Shown here piece after piece: positions 17,242-26,343 of a stretch of DNA of 64,000 nt. Position 1 is the stretch's first letter; each line of letters opens with the position of its first letter. The DNA comes from Nocardia flavorosea NBRC 108225 (GTDB taxonomy: Bacteria > Actinomycetota > Actinomycetes > Mycobacteriales > Mycobacteriaceae), in the NCBI RefSeq assembly GCF_001613385.1, contig NZ_BDCG01000014.1:97173-161172 (forward strand), given 5' to 3'. The position numbers were made by a program, and so were the translations under genes. The notes beneath the pieces were generated by a model. The model was given only the letters and a program-made list of their open reading frames with translations. It was not told the origin of the DNA and did no database searches.

Positions 17242-20200
17242 TCAGGAAGCCCCGGCCATCGCGACAGCGCCGGGATCGGCACCGCCCACCAGGCTGCGCA
17301 CCTGCCGTACCGCCACCGACAGCGTCGCCAGATCGTAGCTCTCACCGGCGAATATCTCGGCCAGCGAGGCAGTGGCCCGGGCCAGCCGCGAGCGGTTGGT
17401 GGATTCCCAGTAGGCGATCGTCTCGCCGATCGCGTCGCCCGGTTCATTCGCCACCGCGATATCCAGCGTGAGCAACCGCAGCGATTCGTACAGATCGTCG
17501 CGCACCGCGAGCCGGGCCAGGGTGGGCCAGCGCTGTCCCTGTTCCACATCACCGACCGCGGTGAGCAGCCGGTCGATCTGGTAGTGCGAGCTCAGCGCGA
17601 AATAGAGACCGGCGATCTCCACGGGTTCACGACCGGCGATATCGGCGATATCGGCGATATCCAGCAGCGGGAACCGATGGATCAGGCGCAGCACCTCGCG
17701 GGCCAGATCGGCGGGCGCCCCACGTCCGGCCAGCTCCGCCGCCCGCTGTGTCAGTTCCGTTTCCAGGTGCTCGGGCAGCCACTGCGGCATCCGCGCAGCG
17801 AGCTCCTGCACACCCGCGCGGTAACGCGCGATATCGGCGCCGATGGCGATCGGCTGCGGCCGGTTGAGCAGCAGCCAGCGGGCCGCCCGTGCCAGGGTAC
17901 GCCCGGCTTCCAGCTCCAACTCGTCGCGCACGGCCGTCGGCATCACGGTATTCCGGATCTGCTGCCAGATCGGCCGCAATCCGAAGATGTCGACGGCGGT
18001 GGTGAAGGCGCGCAGCGCATCCTCGGTGGTCGCCCCGACTTCCTCGGTGAGCTGGAAGGCGAAGGTGAGGCCGCCGTAATCGACCAGCTCGTTGACCGCG
18101 ACCGTGGCGATGATCTCGCGCCGCAGCCGATGCCGGTCGATGGCCGCGGCGAAACGGTCGCGCAGCGGGGTCGGGAAGTACTCCGCGAGCACGGCGGCGA
18201 AGGCCGGATTCTCCGGCAGGTCGCCGGCGAGCACATCGGTTTTCAACCCCAGCTTGACATGGGCCATCAGGGTCGCCAATTCGGCCGATGCGAGACCGGA
18301 ACCCGCGGCGATACGCCGCTTCATCTCCGCATCCGCGGGCAATGCCTCCAACCGGCGGTCGAGTCCGCGGTTGTTCTCCAGATCGGTGAGCAGGCGGCGG
18401 TGTACCGCCGCGTGCGCCTCGGCAGTGGTCCGGGACAGCCCCATCCGGAAGTTCTGGGAAACGTTGTCCCGCAGCACCAGTGCCGCGACCTCGTCGGTCA
18501 TCGCGGCGAGCAGCGGGTTGCGCTCGGCGGCCGGCAGTTCCCCGCTGGAAACCACGGTGTCGAGCAGGATCTTGATATTGACCTCGTGGTCGGAGCAGTC
18601 CACACCCGCCGAGTTGTCGAGTGCGTCGGTGTTCATGCGGCCACCGCCTCGGCAGAATTCGATACGGCCCAGCGAGGTGGCGCCGAGATTGCCGCCCTCA
18701 CCGATCACCTTGACGCGCAGCTCGTCTGCGTTCACCCGGACCGTGTCGTTGGATTTGTCCCCGACATCCGCGTGGGTCTCGCTGCTCGCCTTGATATAGG
18801 TGCCGATACCGCCGTTCCACAGCAGGTCGACCGGCGCGGTGAGGATAGCGCGGATGACCTCCGGCGGAGACAACCTGGTGACGTCGGCCTCGAGGCCGAG
18901 CGCCTGCCGGATCTCGGGGGTGATGGTGATCGCCTTGGCGTTGCGGTCGAATACGCCGCCGCCCGTGCTGATCAGCGACTGGTCGTAATCCGCCCAGCTC
19001 GACCGGCTCAGTCCGAAGAGGCGTTCGCGTTCCCGGTACGATCGCGCGGCATCCGGTTCGGGATCCAGGAAGATGTGCCGGTGGTCGAACGCGGCCACCA
19101 GCCGGATGTGCTCGGAGAGCAGCATGCCGTTGCCGAAGACGTCGCCGCTCATATCGCCCACCCCGACGACGGTGAAGTCCTGTTTCTGGGTGTCGATATC
19201 CATCTCGGCGAAATGACGTTTGACACTTTCCCAGGCACCCTTTGCCGTGATGCCCATGGCCTTGTGGTCGTAGCCGACCGAGCCACCCGAGGCGAAGGCG
19301 TCACCCAGCCAGAAGCCGTGCCCGGCGGCCACCTCGTTGGCGATATCGGAGAAGGTGGCGGTACCTTTATCGGCGGCAACGACGAGATACGGGTCGTCGC
19401 CGTCGCGGCGCACCACGTTCTCCGGCGGCAGGACCGCCCCGCTCACCCGGTCGAGATTGTCGGTGATATCGAGCAGGCCGGCGATGAACATCCGGTAGCA
19501 GGCAACACCCTCGGCCTGGCGGTTACGCCGATCCTCGGCCGGGTCGCCGGTGGCGGCCGGTGGGCGTTTCACCACGAAACCGCCCTTCGCGCCGACCGGC
19601 ACGATCACCGCGTTCTTCACCGCCTGGGCCTTGACCAACCCGAGGATCTCGGTCCGGAAATCCTCCAGCCGGTCCGACCACCGCAGTCCGCCACGAGCCA
19701 CCGACCCGAACCGCAGATGTACACCCTCCATCCGGGGCGAGTACACGAAGATCTCGTACCGCGGACGCGGCTGCGGCAGGAATTCGATCTGCTGCGGATC
19801 GAATTTCACCGACAGGTAGGACAGCGGGGCGCCGTGTTCGTCGCAGCGGAAATAGCTGGTGCGCAGCGTCGCCGAGATCAGCGCCAGGACCGCGCGCAGG
19901 ACCCGGTCGGTATCCAGGCCCGTCACCGCATCGATCTCGGCCTCGAGCCGGCGCGTCGTCTCCCGGGCCCGCTCGGCGGCGTCCTCGGCGGCGGCCGGGT
20001 CGAAGTACGCCTCGAACAATTCGACGAATCCGCGGACGGTCATCGGGTTGGCCAGCAGTACCCGGGTGATGGCAGCGATGCCGTAGCCGAATCGCGACTG
20101 TTTCAGATACTTCGCATAGGCCCGCAGCATCGTCACCTGGCGCCACCGCAGACCCGCCCGCAGCACCAGCTCATTGAGCCCGTCGACCTCGGCCGCACCG

Positions 20201-22164
20201 AACCACATCGCTTCGACGGCGTCCTGGAACCGCTGGGCCAAACCGTCACCGGAGCGGTCGTCGCCGGGGACGGCCTCACCGAGATCGGCGGAGCCGCTGT
20301 CCAGCACATCGCGCAGCAACTCCGCCGGTACGCGCAGCGTGAAATCGTAGATCCAGCGTCGCCGCCCGTCGCCCAGGACCAGCGGATACGGCCGTTCGTC
20401 GACGACTTCGACACCGAGGCTGTGCAGGACCGGCAGTACCCGGCTCAACGAGACGCCCTCGCCTGCCACATAGAGCACGAACCGCCAGGCCCCCTCCGGA
20501 CCACCGGCCTCCCGGTACAGCGCCGTACCGATGGCACCCTCTTCGAGACGTTCGAGCCGGCGCAGTTCGGAAAGGCCGCGTTCGGGTTCGAACTCCTGTT
20601 GGTAGCCGGCCGGGAAGGCGGCGGCATATTCCCGGATCGTGGTCCGGGAGAGATCCGCCGTTCCGCCGGCGGCGGATTCCAGCCGGTCCGCCCAGGTGCG
20701 GGTGGTGGCGAAGAGCAGGTCCTGGATCCGCTGGCGGTTCTCCTCGGAGAGGTCGGCCGGCGGCGTGCCGGTGTCGCGGTGCACGGTGATGTAGACGACC
20801 GCCAGATCGGATTCGGTGACCCGGGCCGAATAGCCGATCCGCCGCCCCTGGAACTCGCAGCGCAGAATATCCTGCATGCGCAGCCGTACCTGGTTGGAAT
20901 ACCGGTCGTTGGGCATATAGACCAGGCAGTACACGGCACCGCTGCGGGAATCCTCCCGCAGGAAGAGCCGGACCTGGCGGCGCAGACCCAGATTGACCAC
21001 CGCAGAAACGGTCTCGAACAGCCGGTGGAAATCGGCGGTGAACAGTTCGGCGCGCGGGACGCTCTGCATCACTTCGAGCATGCCCTGGCCGGAGAACGAA
21101 TTCAGGTCGAACCCGGCGGTTTCGATGACCTGGTGCACACGGCGCGAGATCACCGGGATATCGAGGATGTCCTCGTGCAGCGCGGTGACGGTGAGCGTGC
21201 CCACGAAGATGTGCTCGTGGTAGGGCGGCGGCACGTCTTCGCCGGACTGCTCCCGTGCGGCGGGGTCGGTGCTCTCGACAACGCTCACGAAGTACAGGTC
21301 CGAGGCTCCCGGAACCGCCGAATCCGCCGAACCGTTGGCCATCCGCAGCGCCTGATCACCGGGCCCCGGTGCCGGGATCTGGATATCGGCGGCTGATCCG
21401 GCGCGCAGGACGCCGAGACCGGTGTCGGGAATCGTCTGCGCCGCCGCGTCGGTATCCACATCGGCGAGAGCAGGGTACACCTTGCGCCCGGTGTACCCGA
21501 GCACGGTGAAATGGCCGTCGGCGAGCCAGCGCAGCAGGTCGACGTAATCGGTGAAATCGATATCGTCGCCACCGCCGGCGGTACGTTCGAGCCGCTCGGC
21601 GACATCGATCAGGGCCTCGGTCATCGCGGGGGTGTCCTCGTCGACCGCGCGCAGACCGGCGAGGAGCTGCGGTATCTCGCGTTCGATGCGGTCGAGCAGT
21701 TCGTCGGGAACCGGGGCAGCGAGTTCGATATGCATCCAGGATTCAGCAGTGGCCGGATAGATCTGCCCCGCGCGTTCGTCGGCGGCGCGCGGGGCGATAT
21801 CGCGCAGCAGTCCCCGCACATCCCGGGTCACCTCGAAAACCGGGTGCACAACACCGGTTACGGCTGCACCGAGCTGGCTCAATCGCGAGGTGACCGATTC
21901 GACCAGCAGCGGCATATCGTCGTTGACGATCTGCAATGCCACGCCGAGCCCGCTGGGGTCGCCGGCCCGATAGAGCCGAGTCGCGATCTGCCCCGGTGTC
22001 CGTTGCTCGGCGAGCTCGAAATGATGCTGGAGGATTCGCTCGGCACGGCCGGCGATCGCCCAGGTTGCCGTTTCCGATCTACTCCACCGGAAGTAGGCCG
22101 ATTCGAGTTCGTTCGGATCGCCCCGGAACCGCTTCTGCGAAACCGTTTGCTGCACTGTGGTCAC
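17242..22164 (-). CDS. gdh: large NAD-dependent glutamate dehydrogenase (GDH180 type)
   Basis: The 1640-residue enzyme oxidatively deaminates glutamate to 2-oxoglutarate. Length and layout match the actinobacterial 180-kDa class: a long N-terminal regulatory region, then the catalytic core with PVGAKGGFVVKRPP, GDMSGDVFGNGMLLS, DLLWNGGIGTYIKAS and IGEGGNLGATSLGR, and a helical C-terminus. In mycobacteria this enzyme is inhibited by GarA under PknG control, which makes the nearby pknG notable. The frame is open to a TTG at 22203, but GTG 22164 has GCAGG seven bases upstream. A 28-bp palindrome lies 53 bp before that start. Confidence 0.93.
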   Translation of the reverse strand: MTTVQQTVSQKRFRGDPNELESAYFRWSRSETATWAIAGRAERILQHHFELAEQRTPGQIATRLYRAGDPSGLGVALQIVNDDMPLLVESVTSRLSQLGAAVTGVVHPVFEVTRDVRGLLRDIAPRAADERAGQIYPATAESWMHIELAAPVPDELLDRIEREIPQLLAGLRAVDEDTPAMTEALIDVAERLERTAGGGDDIDFTDYVDLLRWLADGHFTVLGYTGRKVYPALADVDTDAAAQTIPDTGLGVLRAGSAADIQIPAPGPGDQALRMANGSADSAVPGASDLYFVSVVESTDPAAREQSGEDVPPPYHEHIFVGTLTVTALHEDILDIPVISRRVHQVIETAGFDLNSFSGQGMLEVMQSVPRAELFTADFHRLFETVSAVVNLGLRRQVRLFLREDSRSGAVYCLVYMPNDRYSNQVRLRMQDILRCEFQGRRIGYSARVTESDLAVVYITVHRDTGTPPADLSEENRQRIQDLLFATTRTWADRLESAAGGTADLSRTTIREYAAAFPAGYQQEFEPERGLSELRRLERLEEGAIGTALYREAGGPEGAWRFVLYVAGEGVSLSRVLPVLHSLGVEVVDERPYPLVLGDGRRRWIYDFTLRVPAELLRDVLDSGSADLGEAVPGDDRSGDGLAQRFQDAVEAMWFGAAEVDGLNELVLRAGLRWRQVTMLRAYAKYLKQSRFGYGIAAITRVLLANPMTVRGFVELFEAYFDPAAAEDAAERARETTRRLEAEIDAVTGLDTDRVLRAVLALISATLRTSYFRCDEHGAPLSYLSVKFDPQQIEFLPQPRPRYEIFVYSPRMEGVHLRFGSVARGGLRWSDRLEDFRTEILGLVKAQAVKNAVIVPVGAKGGFVVKRPPAATGDPAEDRRNRQAEGVACYRMFIAGLLDITDNLDRVSGAVLPPENVVRRDGDDPYLVVAADKGTATFSDIANEVAAGHGFWLGDAFASGGSVGYDHKAMGITAKGAWESVKRHFAEMDIDTQKQDFTVVGVGDMSGDVFGNGMLLSEHIRLVAAFDHRHIFLDPEPDAARSYRERERLFGLSRSSWADYDQSLISTGGGVFDRNAKAITITPEIRQALGLEADVTRLSPPEVIRAILTAPVDLLWNGGIGTYIKASSETHADVGDKSNDTVRVNADELRVKVIGEGGNLGATSLGRIEFCRGGGRMNTDALDNSAGVDCSDHEVNIKILLDTVVSSGELPAAERNPLLAAMTDEVAALVLRDNVSQNFRMGLSRTTAEAHAAVHRRLLTDLENNRGLDRRLEALPADAEMKRRIAAGSGLASAELATLMAHVKLGLKTDVLAGDLPENPAFAAVLAEYFPTPLRDRFAAAIDRHRLRREIIATVAVNELVDYGGLTFAFQLTEEVGATTEDALRAFTTAVDIFGLRPIWQQIRNTVMPTAVRDELELEAGRTLARAARWLLLNRPQPIAIGADIARYRAGVQELAARMPQWLPEHLETELTQRAAELAGRGAPADLAREVLRLIHRFPLLDIADIADIAGREPVEIAGLYFALSSHYQIDRLLTAVGDVEQGQRWPTLARLAVRDDLYESLRLLTLDIAVANEPGDAIGETIAYWESTNRSRLARATASLAEIFAGESYDLATLSVAVRQVRSLVGGADPGAVAMAGAS
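17634..17660. repeat. three 9-bp tandem repeats inside gdh
   Basis: CGGCGATAT occurs three times in a row, encoding an Asp-Ile-Ala triplet repeated on the minus strand. It is in frame and probably tolerated; length could vary between strains. Confidence 0.7.
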
Positions 22165-22216
22165 CTCGACACCTGCACTTTCCCTCACCGGATACGCCAC
22201 CAATCCAACCGAAGTT

Positions 22217-22244
22217 TGATGTACCGTTACTTAACGGTACATCA
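22217..22244. promoter_or_regulatory. 28-bp palindromic operator candidate upstream of gdh
   Basis: TGATGTACCGTTA (22217-22229) and TAACGGTACATCA (22232-22244) are perfect 13-bp inverted repeats with a 2-bp centre. It lies 53 bp before the preferred gdh start in AT-rich DNA without a U-run, which fits a dimeric repressor site (TetR or GntR type) better than a terminator. Confidence 0.65.
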
Positions 22245-22305
22245 TCAGCGAGCTAAAGCGTAGACCCGGCTACCACCCAAACCGGCTGGCAGCGGGAACT
22301 CTCTG

Positions 22306-23049
22306 CTACCCCAGCAACCCAGAACGAGACAGAAACGTCTGTGCCGCAGCCTTGTTCGCGAACGATCCGGTGTCTATCCGCAGACCCGAATCGGTATCCG
22401 CGTACAGCACCGACGAGGAGGCGCTGATCGACGCGAAGACCATGCCGTCGGATACCACACTGCCCCCGGTCGACCGCCACTTCCGGACAGTCTGAGTTAG
22501 CTCCACCGGAGCCACAACCTGCACCCGCAACAGCAACTCCCCGCCCCCAGTGATCCCGCCGGACAGCAGCGGGTCGCTCGCGGCGATCACACACCGCTCG
22601 ACACCGTTCGCCTGATCAGGCGGCTCGCAGACCGCGGTCGCCAACGGCCCGGGCAACGCTGGAGCCGGGCCATCCGCCAGTCCCGGAGTCGTGAAACCAC
22701 CACCAGGCGGAGCCGGCAGCGAACACGACCGGATCATCAGAAAGGCCAACAGCAACACAGCCGCAACTAGCACCGCGCCCGCCGCCCGCCATTGCCAGGC
22801 CGGATGCTTGTCGAGTACAAGCCTTTCTGCCTCGGGCACCATACGTGACCGAATCGCCCCCATAACGGAAGCGGCCACCGCTTTCGGGTCCGGGACGCTA
22901 CCGCGCCCATGCTCCTCCTGCGGCCCGGCCGAGCCTGGTGACGCCGCGGCGACGGCCGGACCCAGGTCCGCCGGCGCCGGTGCGCCGCAATGCGCGCAGA
23001 CCGCTCCAGATACTGAATGACCGCAGTATCGACAGTTCAGCCCGGCCAC
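22306..23049 (-). CDS. zinc-ribbon membrane protein of unknown function
   Basis: The 247-residue protein begins with a zinc ribbon (Cys6, Cys9, Cys18, Cys21). An Ala/Pro linker, one transmembrane helix at about residues 88-106 and an extracytoplasmic part of about 140 residues with a pair of Cys follow. The C-terminus ends in a small region rich in Ser and Leu. It lies 12 bp after the NADase-glycan-domain gene on the same strand, so the two are likely cotranscribed. Function unrecognised; the topology suggests a cytoplasmic sensor joined to an exterior domain. Confidence 0.7.
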   Translation of the reverse strand: MAGLNCRYCGHSVSGAVCAHCGAPAPADLGPAVAAASPGSAGPQEEHGRGSVPDPKAVAASVMGAIRSRMVPEAERLVLDKHPAWQWRAAGAVLVAAVLLLAFLMIRSCSLPAPPGGGFTTPGLADGPAPALPGPLATAVCEPPDQANGVERCVIAASDPLLSGGITGGGELLLRVQVVAPVELTQTVRKWRSTGGSVVSDGMVFASISASSSVLYADTDSGLRIDTGSFANKAAAQTFLSRSGLLG

Positions 23050-23061
23050 CGCCGCTACCTC

Positions 23062-24183
23062 CTATTGCCCGGTGATGACGATCGAAGAGATCGCGACGGT
23101 GTTGGCGGATACTTCGCCACTGGATTTCAATACGGTGAGCACGATCTCGTTCGCGGTCACCGGGGGGTCGATCTTCGTAACCACCAAGGAACGCTGATCG
23201 AGCGTCTCCTGGGTGAACGTCGTCTTGTCCGTTTCCTCGTTCCCGTCGTCGAACTCGTAGGACACCCGGCTCACCGTCCGAAACTTCGTCCATTGATCGG
23301 TCCCGTCACTGCCGACGTGGTCCCAGCCCGGCACAATCCCGATCGAGTCCACTTTGTATTCTTTGCCGAGGTCGATCCGCAGGACCTGCCCGTCCACCTT
23401 GTACGCCCGAACACACGACCACGCCTTGTCCGGGGCACCCGAGAAGGCAGCCATCCCTTCGGTGCTGCCGGGTGGACATTTCGATTCGGCGGATTGTACC
23501 TCGATGGTGCCACCGGTCTCGGCCGCATCAACCGGCGGCGACGCTGCCGACGTGGGTGCTGGAGTGATGGCAAGCGGCCGTGTCTGCTCGTTGTTCTCCC
23601 CGCCGGTGAACACGAGCAGCACCACGATCAGCAACGCCACCACCGCAGCCACCGCCAGCGCTACCTTGGGCTTCCGTAGCTGAGTGGCGACCTCCTGCAC
23701 CATCTGCTGCGGACTGGGCTTCTCGTTCGCGGCCGAAGCCGCCGCCGGCGTCTGCTCCGTGCCCTCCTGCCGGCCCTGGGCTTCCCTGTTGATCCGATCA
23801 GCAGCTGCCTGGGCGTAATCCGGACCGAAATCGTCGTCGACGCGAGGCGACTGACCGCTCAACAGCGCGTTTATCCGCTCACTGGCCGAAGGGCCTACCG
23901 AAGATCGTCGTGGTGACGTCGTTTCGACTGGCTCGTCGTCCGGCAGCACGTTGCGGTCGAGGGCAGGCTGTTCCAGCGGTGGAGAGTCGGATAGTACGAA
24001 CAGAGAATCGTCCACCAGGGGCGCCGAAACATCTGATCGCGCGGAGACAGCGCCCACAGCATCAGCCGCGGACTCCTCGGCCGTATCGTTCTCCGAGGCG
24101 CCGAAATACGGATCTGACAGCAGCGCATCGAGAATCACACCGCGATGGCAGAGAAATAGATCTCCCGGATCCGCGTCGGGCAT
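23062..24183 (-). CDS. membrane protein with C-terminal discoidin-like (NADase-type glycan-binding) domain
   Basis: The 373-residue protein has an acidic, disordered cytoplasmic half and one transmembrane helix near residues 170-190 (VALAVAAVVALLIVVLLVF). The exterior domain, about residues 250-373, has VLRIDLGKEYKVDSIGIVPGWD, RTVSRVSYEFDDG and ANEIVLTVLKSS. This is the beta-sandwich pattern of discoidin-like domains found in glycan-binding and NADase translocation modules. It could attach to cell-wall glycan. It is the first of a two-gene unit after the ESX core. Confidence 0.72.
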   Translation of the reverse strand: MPDADPGDLFLCHRGVILDALLSDPYFGASENDTAEESAADAVGAVSARSDVSAPLVDDSLFVLSDSPPLEQPALDRNVLPDDEPVETTSPRRSSVGPSASERINALLSGQSPRVDDDFGPDYAQAAADRINREAQGRQEGTEQTPAAASAANEKPSPQQMVQEVATQLRKPKVALAVAAVVALLIVVLLVFTGGENNEQTRPLAITPAPTSAASPPVDAAETGGTIEVQSAESKCPPGSTEGMAAFSGAPDKAWSCVRAYKVDGQVLRIDLGKEYKVDSIGIVPGWDHVGSDGTDQWTKFRTVSRVSYEFDDGNEETDKTTFTQETLDQRSLVVTKIDPPVTANEIVLTVLKSSGEVSANTVAISSIVITGQ

Positions 24184-24269
24184 AGCCGGATAGTAGCCGC
24201 TTTCACCACGGCATCGGGGCCGCTATTCCCGCGCCCGAGAACACAACAGGACGCGAGAACACGGGGCGG

Positions 24270-24611
24270 CTACCGGACGAAATACTCCGGTGGCACATCG
24301 AATACCCGGGCCAGCGCGATGATCAGGTCCAATCGCGGAATCGCGTCACCGTGTATCAGCCGATACAGGCCCGACTGCGATACCGGTACGTCCGGATAGG
24401 CCAGCTCCAGGTGCTGGGCCAACGAGTACAGGGTCAACGAACGGGTCGACCCGTCTTCGGTGGAGACCACCGATTCGGCGATCAGCTCCGATAATCGACT
24501 GGAAAAGATCGCTGCCGCCGCCCGCCGGGGAGTCAGCTCGTCTCCATTACCTGGGTGCTCGACAGCGTCGACCCCCGAATGAGAATCCTCCGGTGTCACA
24601 ATGAACGACAT
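24270..24611 (-). CDS. EspR-like XRE helix-turn-helix regulator
   Basis: The 113-residue protein has a single helix-turn-helix in its second half: LTLYSLAQHLELAYPDVPVS, then SGLYRLIHGDAIPRLDLIIALARVFDVPPEYF. The arrangement (first helix, wide loop, recognition helix with SxLYRLxxG, then a PEYF ending) resembles EspR, the nucleoid-associated activator of ESX-1 genes in M. tuberculosis, but lacks EspR's C-terminal dimerisation part. It starts 16 bp after eccE and so is likely the last gene of the ESX core operon, which makes it a good candidate for local control. Confidence 0.75.
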   Translation of the reverse strand: MSFIVTPEDSHSGVDAVEHPGNGDELTPRRAAAAIFSSRLSELIAESVVSTEDGSTRSLTLYSLAQHLELAYPDVPVSQSGLYRLIHGDAIPRLDLIIALARVFDVPPEYFVR

Positions 24612-24627
24612 TACCTGCCTGTCCGAA

Positions 24628-26343
24628 TCACTGGGCCCGACGCCCGATAGGTCGCGAAAGCGGTGTCGTCACGCCGGCCGAAGCAGGTGGCGGTGCGACC
24701 TGCCGCCCGGGTTCGACGAATTCGAGATAGCGGGTTTCCCCACGCGGTTCGATGAGGTCGACCCGCACCGTACGCATCGGAATGCTCACGTCCAATGTGG
24801 ACTCGCCAACCTGTTCGATGGCCAGGTCGGCCGAACGACTCCGGCGGCCGCCGGGATCATTGATCGACACTGCCGTGGGTGCCGCAGTGCCCTGCACCGG
24901 AACCTGATCAAACACCGCGATGGTGGCGTCAGTGCTCGAGGTGCGCTCGTCACCTCCAGATTCGCCGGCGAGCCACAGCGACCGAGGATCACCGACCGCG
25001 CTGACCAGATGCTGCCAGCGTTGCGGCCGGCTGGTATGGACCTCGATATCGGCGCCGGTCACCGTCGCCCGCAGGATGATCTGCTGGGCCACCGGCAAGT
25101 CGGCGTGGACGTCCACGGACCGGCGGCGCGGATTGTAGCGAGCGGGGTCGAACAGCGGCATCGCCAGGCGGTGCCGGGGTTGACCACTGATGGCACCCAG
25201 GATCTGTCCATTCGGCCCGATCGGCACGGACAAGCGGCCGGCGATCTCCTCGAGTGCTGAAGACACGGCACGTTCGTCGCGGGTGAGGTCCCGGACGGAG
25301 GTTCCGGTGGGTAGCGTTGCCCGGAAAGCCGCGAGCTGCTGCCCCGGTAGCCGGCGCAGATAGTCGGGCAACACGTCCTCCATTGCGGGTCCCACGTAAC
25401 GCACCACCGCCCGCGGACCGTGGTGCAGTCCGGAAAGGCTCACCACCAGCGTGGTGCGGCCATTGCTCCAGGTCCAGCAATCGTCGAGTGTAACCTCCTC
25501 CAGGCGGTTCCAGTCGATTCCGAAACTGGTGACGAAGCGGCCGGGCACCGCGGTCGGCACGCAATGCCACGCCTCCCGAATATTGTCGAGTTCGATACCG
25601 GCGTGCAGAGCACCGAACGCATCGGCCAATGCGTCGGCGGGTAATGCATGTGCCGCCACCCCGCGTTCGCGCAACCGGCCCGCGATGCGATGCGCGGCCG
25701 TGGCGAGTGCCTTCGGTGCCACCACCGAACAGGGGCCTCGTTTGGCGAGCGCGGCCAGATTCCGCTGCTGGTCCAGTCGCACCACCAGCCAGGTCAGCCG
25801 ATTGCCCACTACGGGATTCGGGCCGATCAACTGGTCGTAGAGCATGCTGTAACTTCCGGCGGAACGCACCCGCTGACCGGTGGTGACAATATCGATATCG
25901 ACCACGATCCCGTACTGATCGAGCATCGGCAGCAACGCGGCCGGCCCTACCGTGTCCTCGGTGTACACGGTCTGCTCGGCGATCACCGTCGGCAGGTCGA
26001 GATTGGGTGCCAGTTGGATCATCGCGACCATGACGTCGCCGTCCTCCTGGATACCGCAGACCCCGGCCGGTACCCGGACCTCACGGATCGGCGGCAGACC
26101 TACCAAGGCCGATATCTGTCTGGTTCGGCCTCGCCGGAAAGCGACCCAGTCCAGCCCCCAGCGCACCGGAGTCCGGCCGCGTATCCGCACAGTCACCGAC
26201 AGGATCACAAATCCGAAGACCACCGCGCCCACCCACAGCGGCGCCTGCGGAGTCAGCCCGACTCCCACGACGCTGCCTCCGACCACGGCACAGGCGAAGG
26301 GGCCACGCTCCACTCCGGCGACCCGCTGATCGGGCACATTCAC
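24628..26343 (-). CDS. eccE: EccE, type VII secretion core component
   Basis: The 571-residue peripheral subunit of the ESX inner-membrane complex has two N-terminal transmembrane helices (near residues 14-55: FACAVVGGSVVGVGL, WVGAVVFGFVILSVTV). The conserved GLDWVAFRRGR follows and then a long cytoplasmic domain. The GTG at 26343 overlaps the mycP stop as GTGA; the longer open frame upstream only shadows mycP. EccE is present in ESX-1, 2, 3 and 5 but missing from ESX-4, so this is a full-complement system. Confidence 0.88.
   Translation of the reverse strand: MNVPDQRVAGVERGPFACAVVGGSVVGVGLTPQAPLWVGAVVFGFVILSVTVRIRGRTPVRWGLDWVAFRRGRTRQISALVGLPPIREVRVPAGVCGIQEDGDVMVAMIQLAPNLDLPTVIAEQTVYTEDTVGPAALLPMLDQYGIVVDIDIVTTGQRVRSAGSYSMLYDQLIGPNPVVGNRLTWLVVRLDQQRNLAALAKRGPCSVVAPKALATAAHRIAGRLRERGVAAHALPADALADAFGALHAGIELDNIREAWHCVPTAVPGRFVTSFGIDWNRLEEVTLDDCWTWSNGRTTLVVSLSGLHHGPRAVVRYVGPAMEDVLPDYLRRLPGQQLAAFRATLPTGTSVRDLTRDERAVSSALEEIAGRLSVPIGPNGQILGAISGQPRHRLAMPLFDPARYNPRRRSVDVHADLPVAQQIILRATVTGADIEVHTSRPQRWQHLVSAVGDPRSLWLAGESGGDERTSSTDATIAVFDQVPVQGTAAPTAVSINDPGGRRSRSADLAIEQVGESTLDVSIPMRTVRVDLIEPRGETRYLEFVEPGRQVAPPPASAGVTTPLSRPIGRRAQ

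Noticed and set aside
16570..21396. A 1608-codon plus-strand open frame antisense to gdh
   Set aside because: It mirrors the minus-strand gdh gene, is Arg/Gly/Gln/His-rich with no domain, and arises from high third-position GC. The minus frame has clear GDH motifs.
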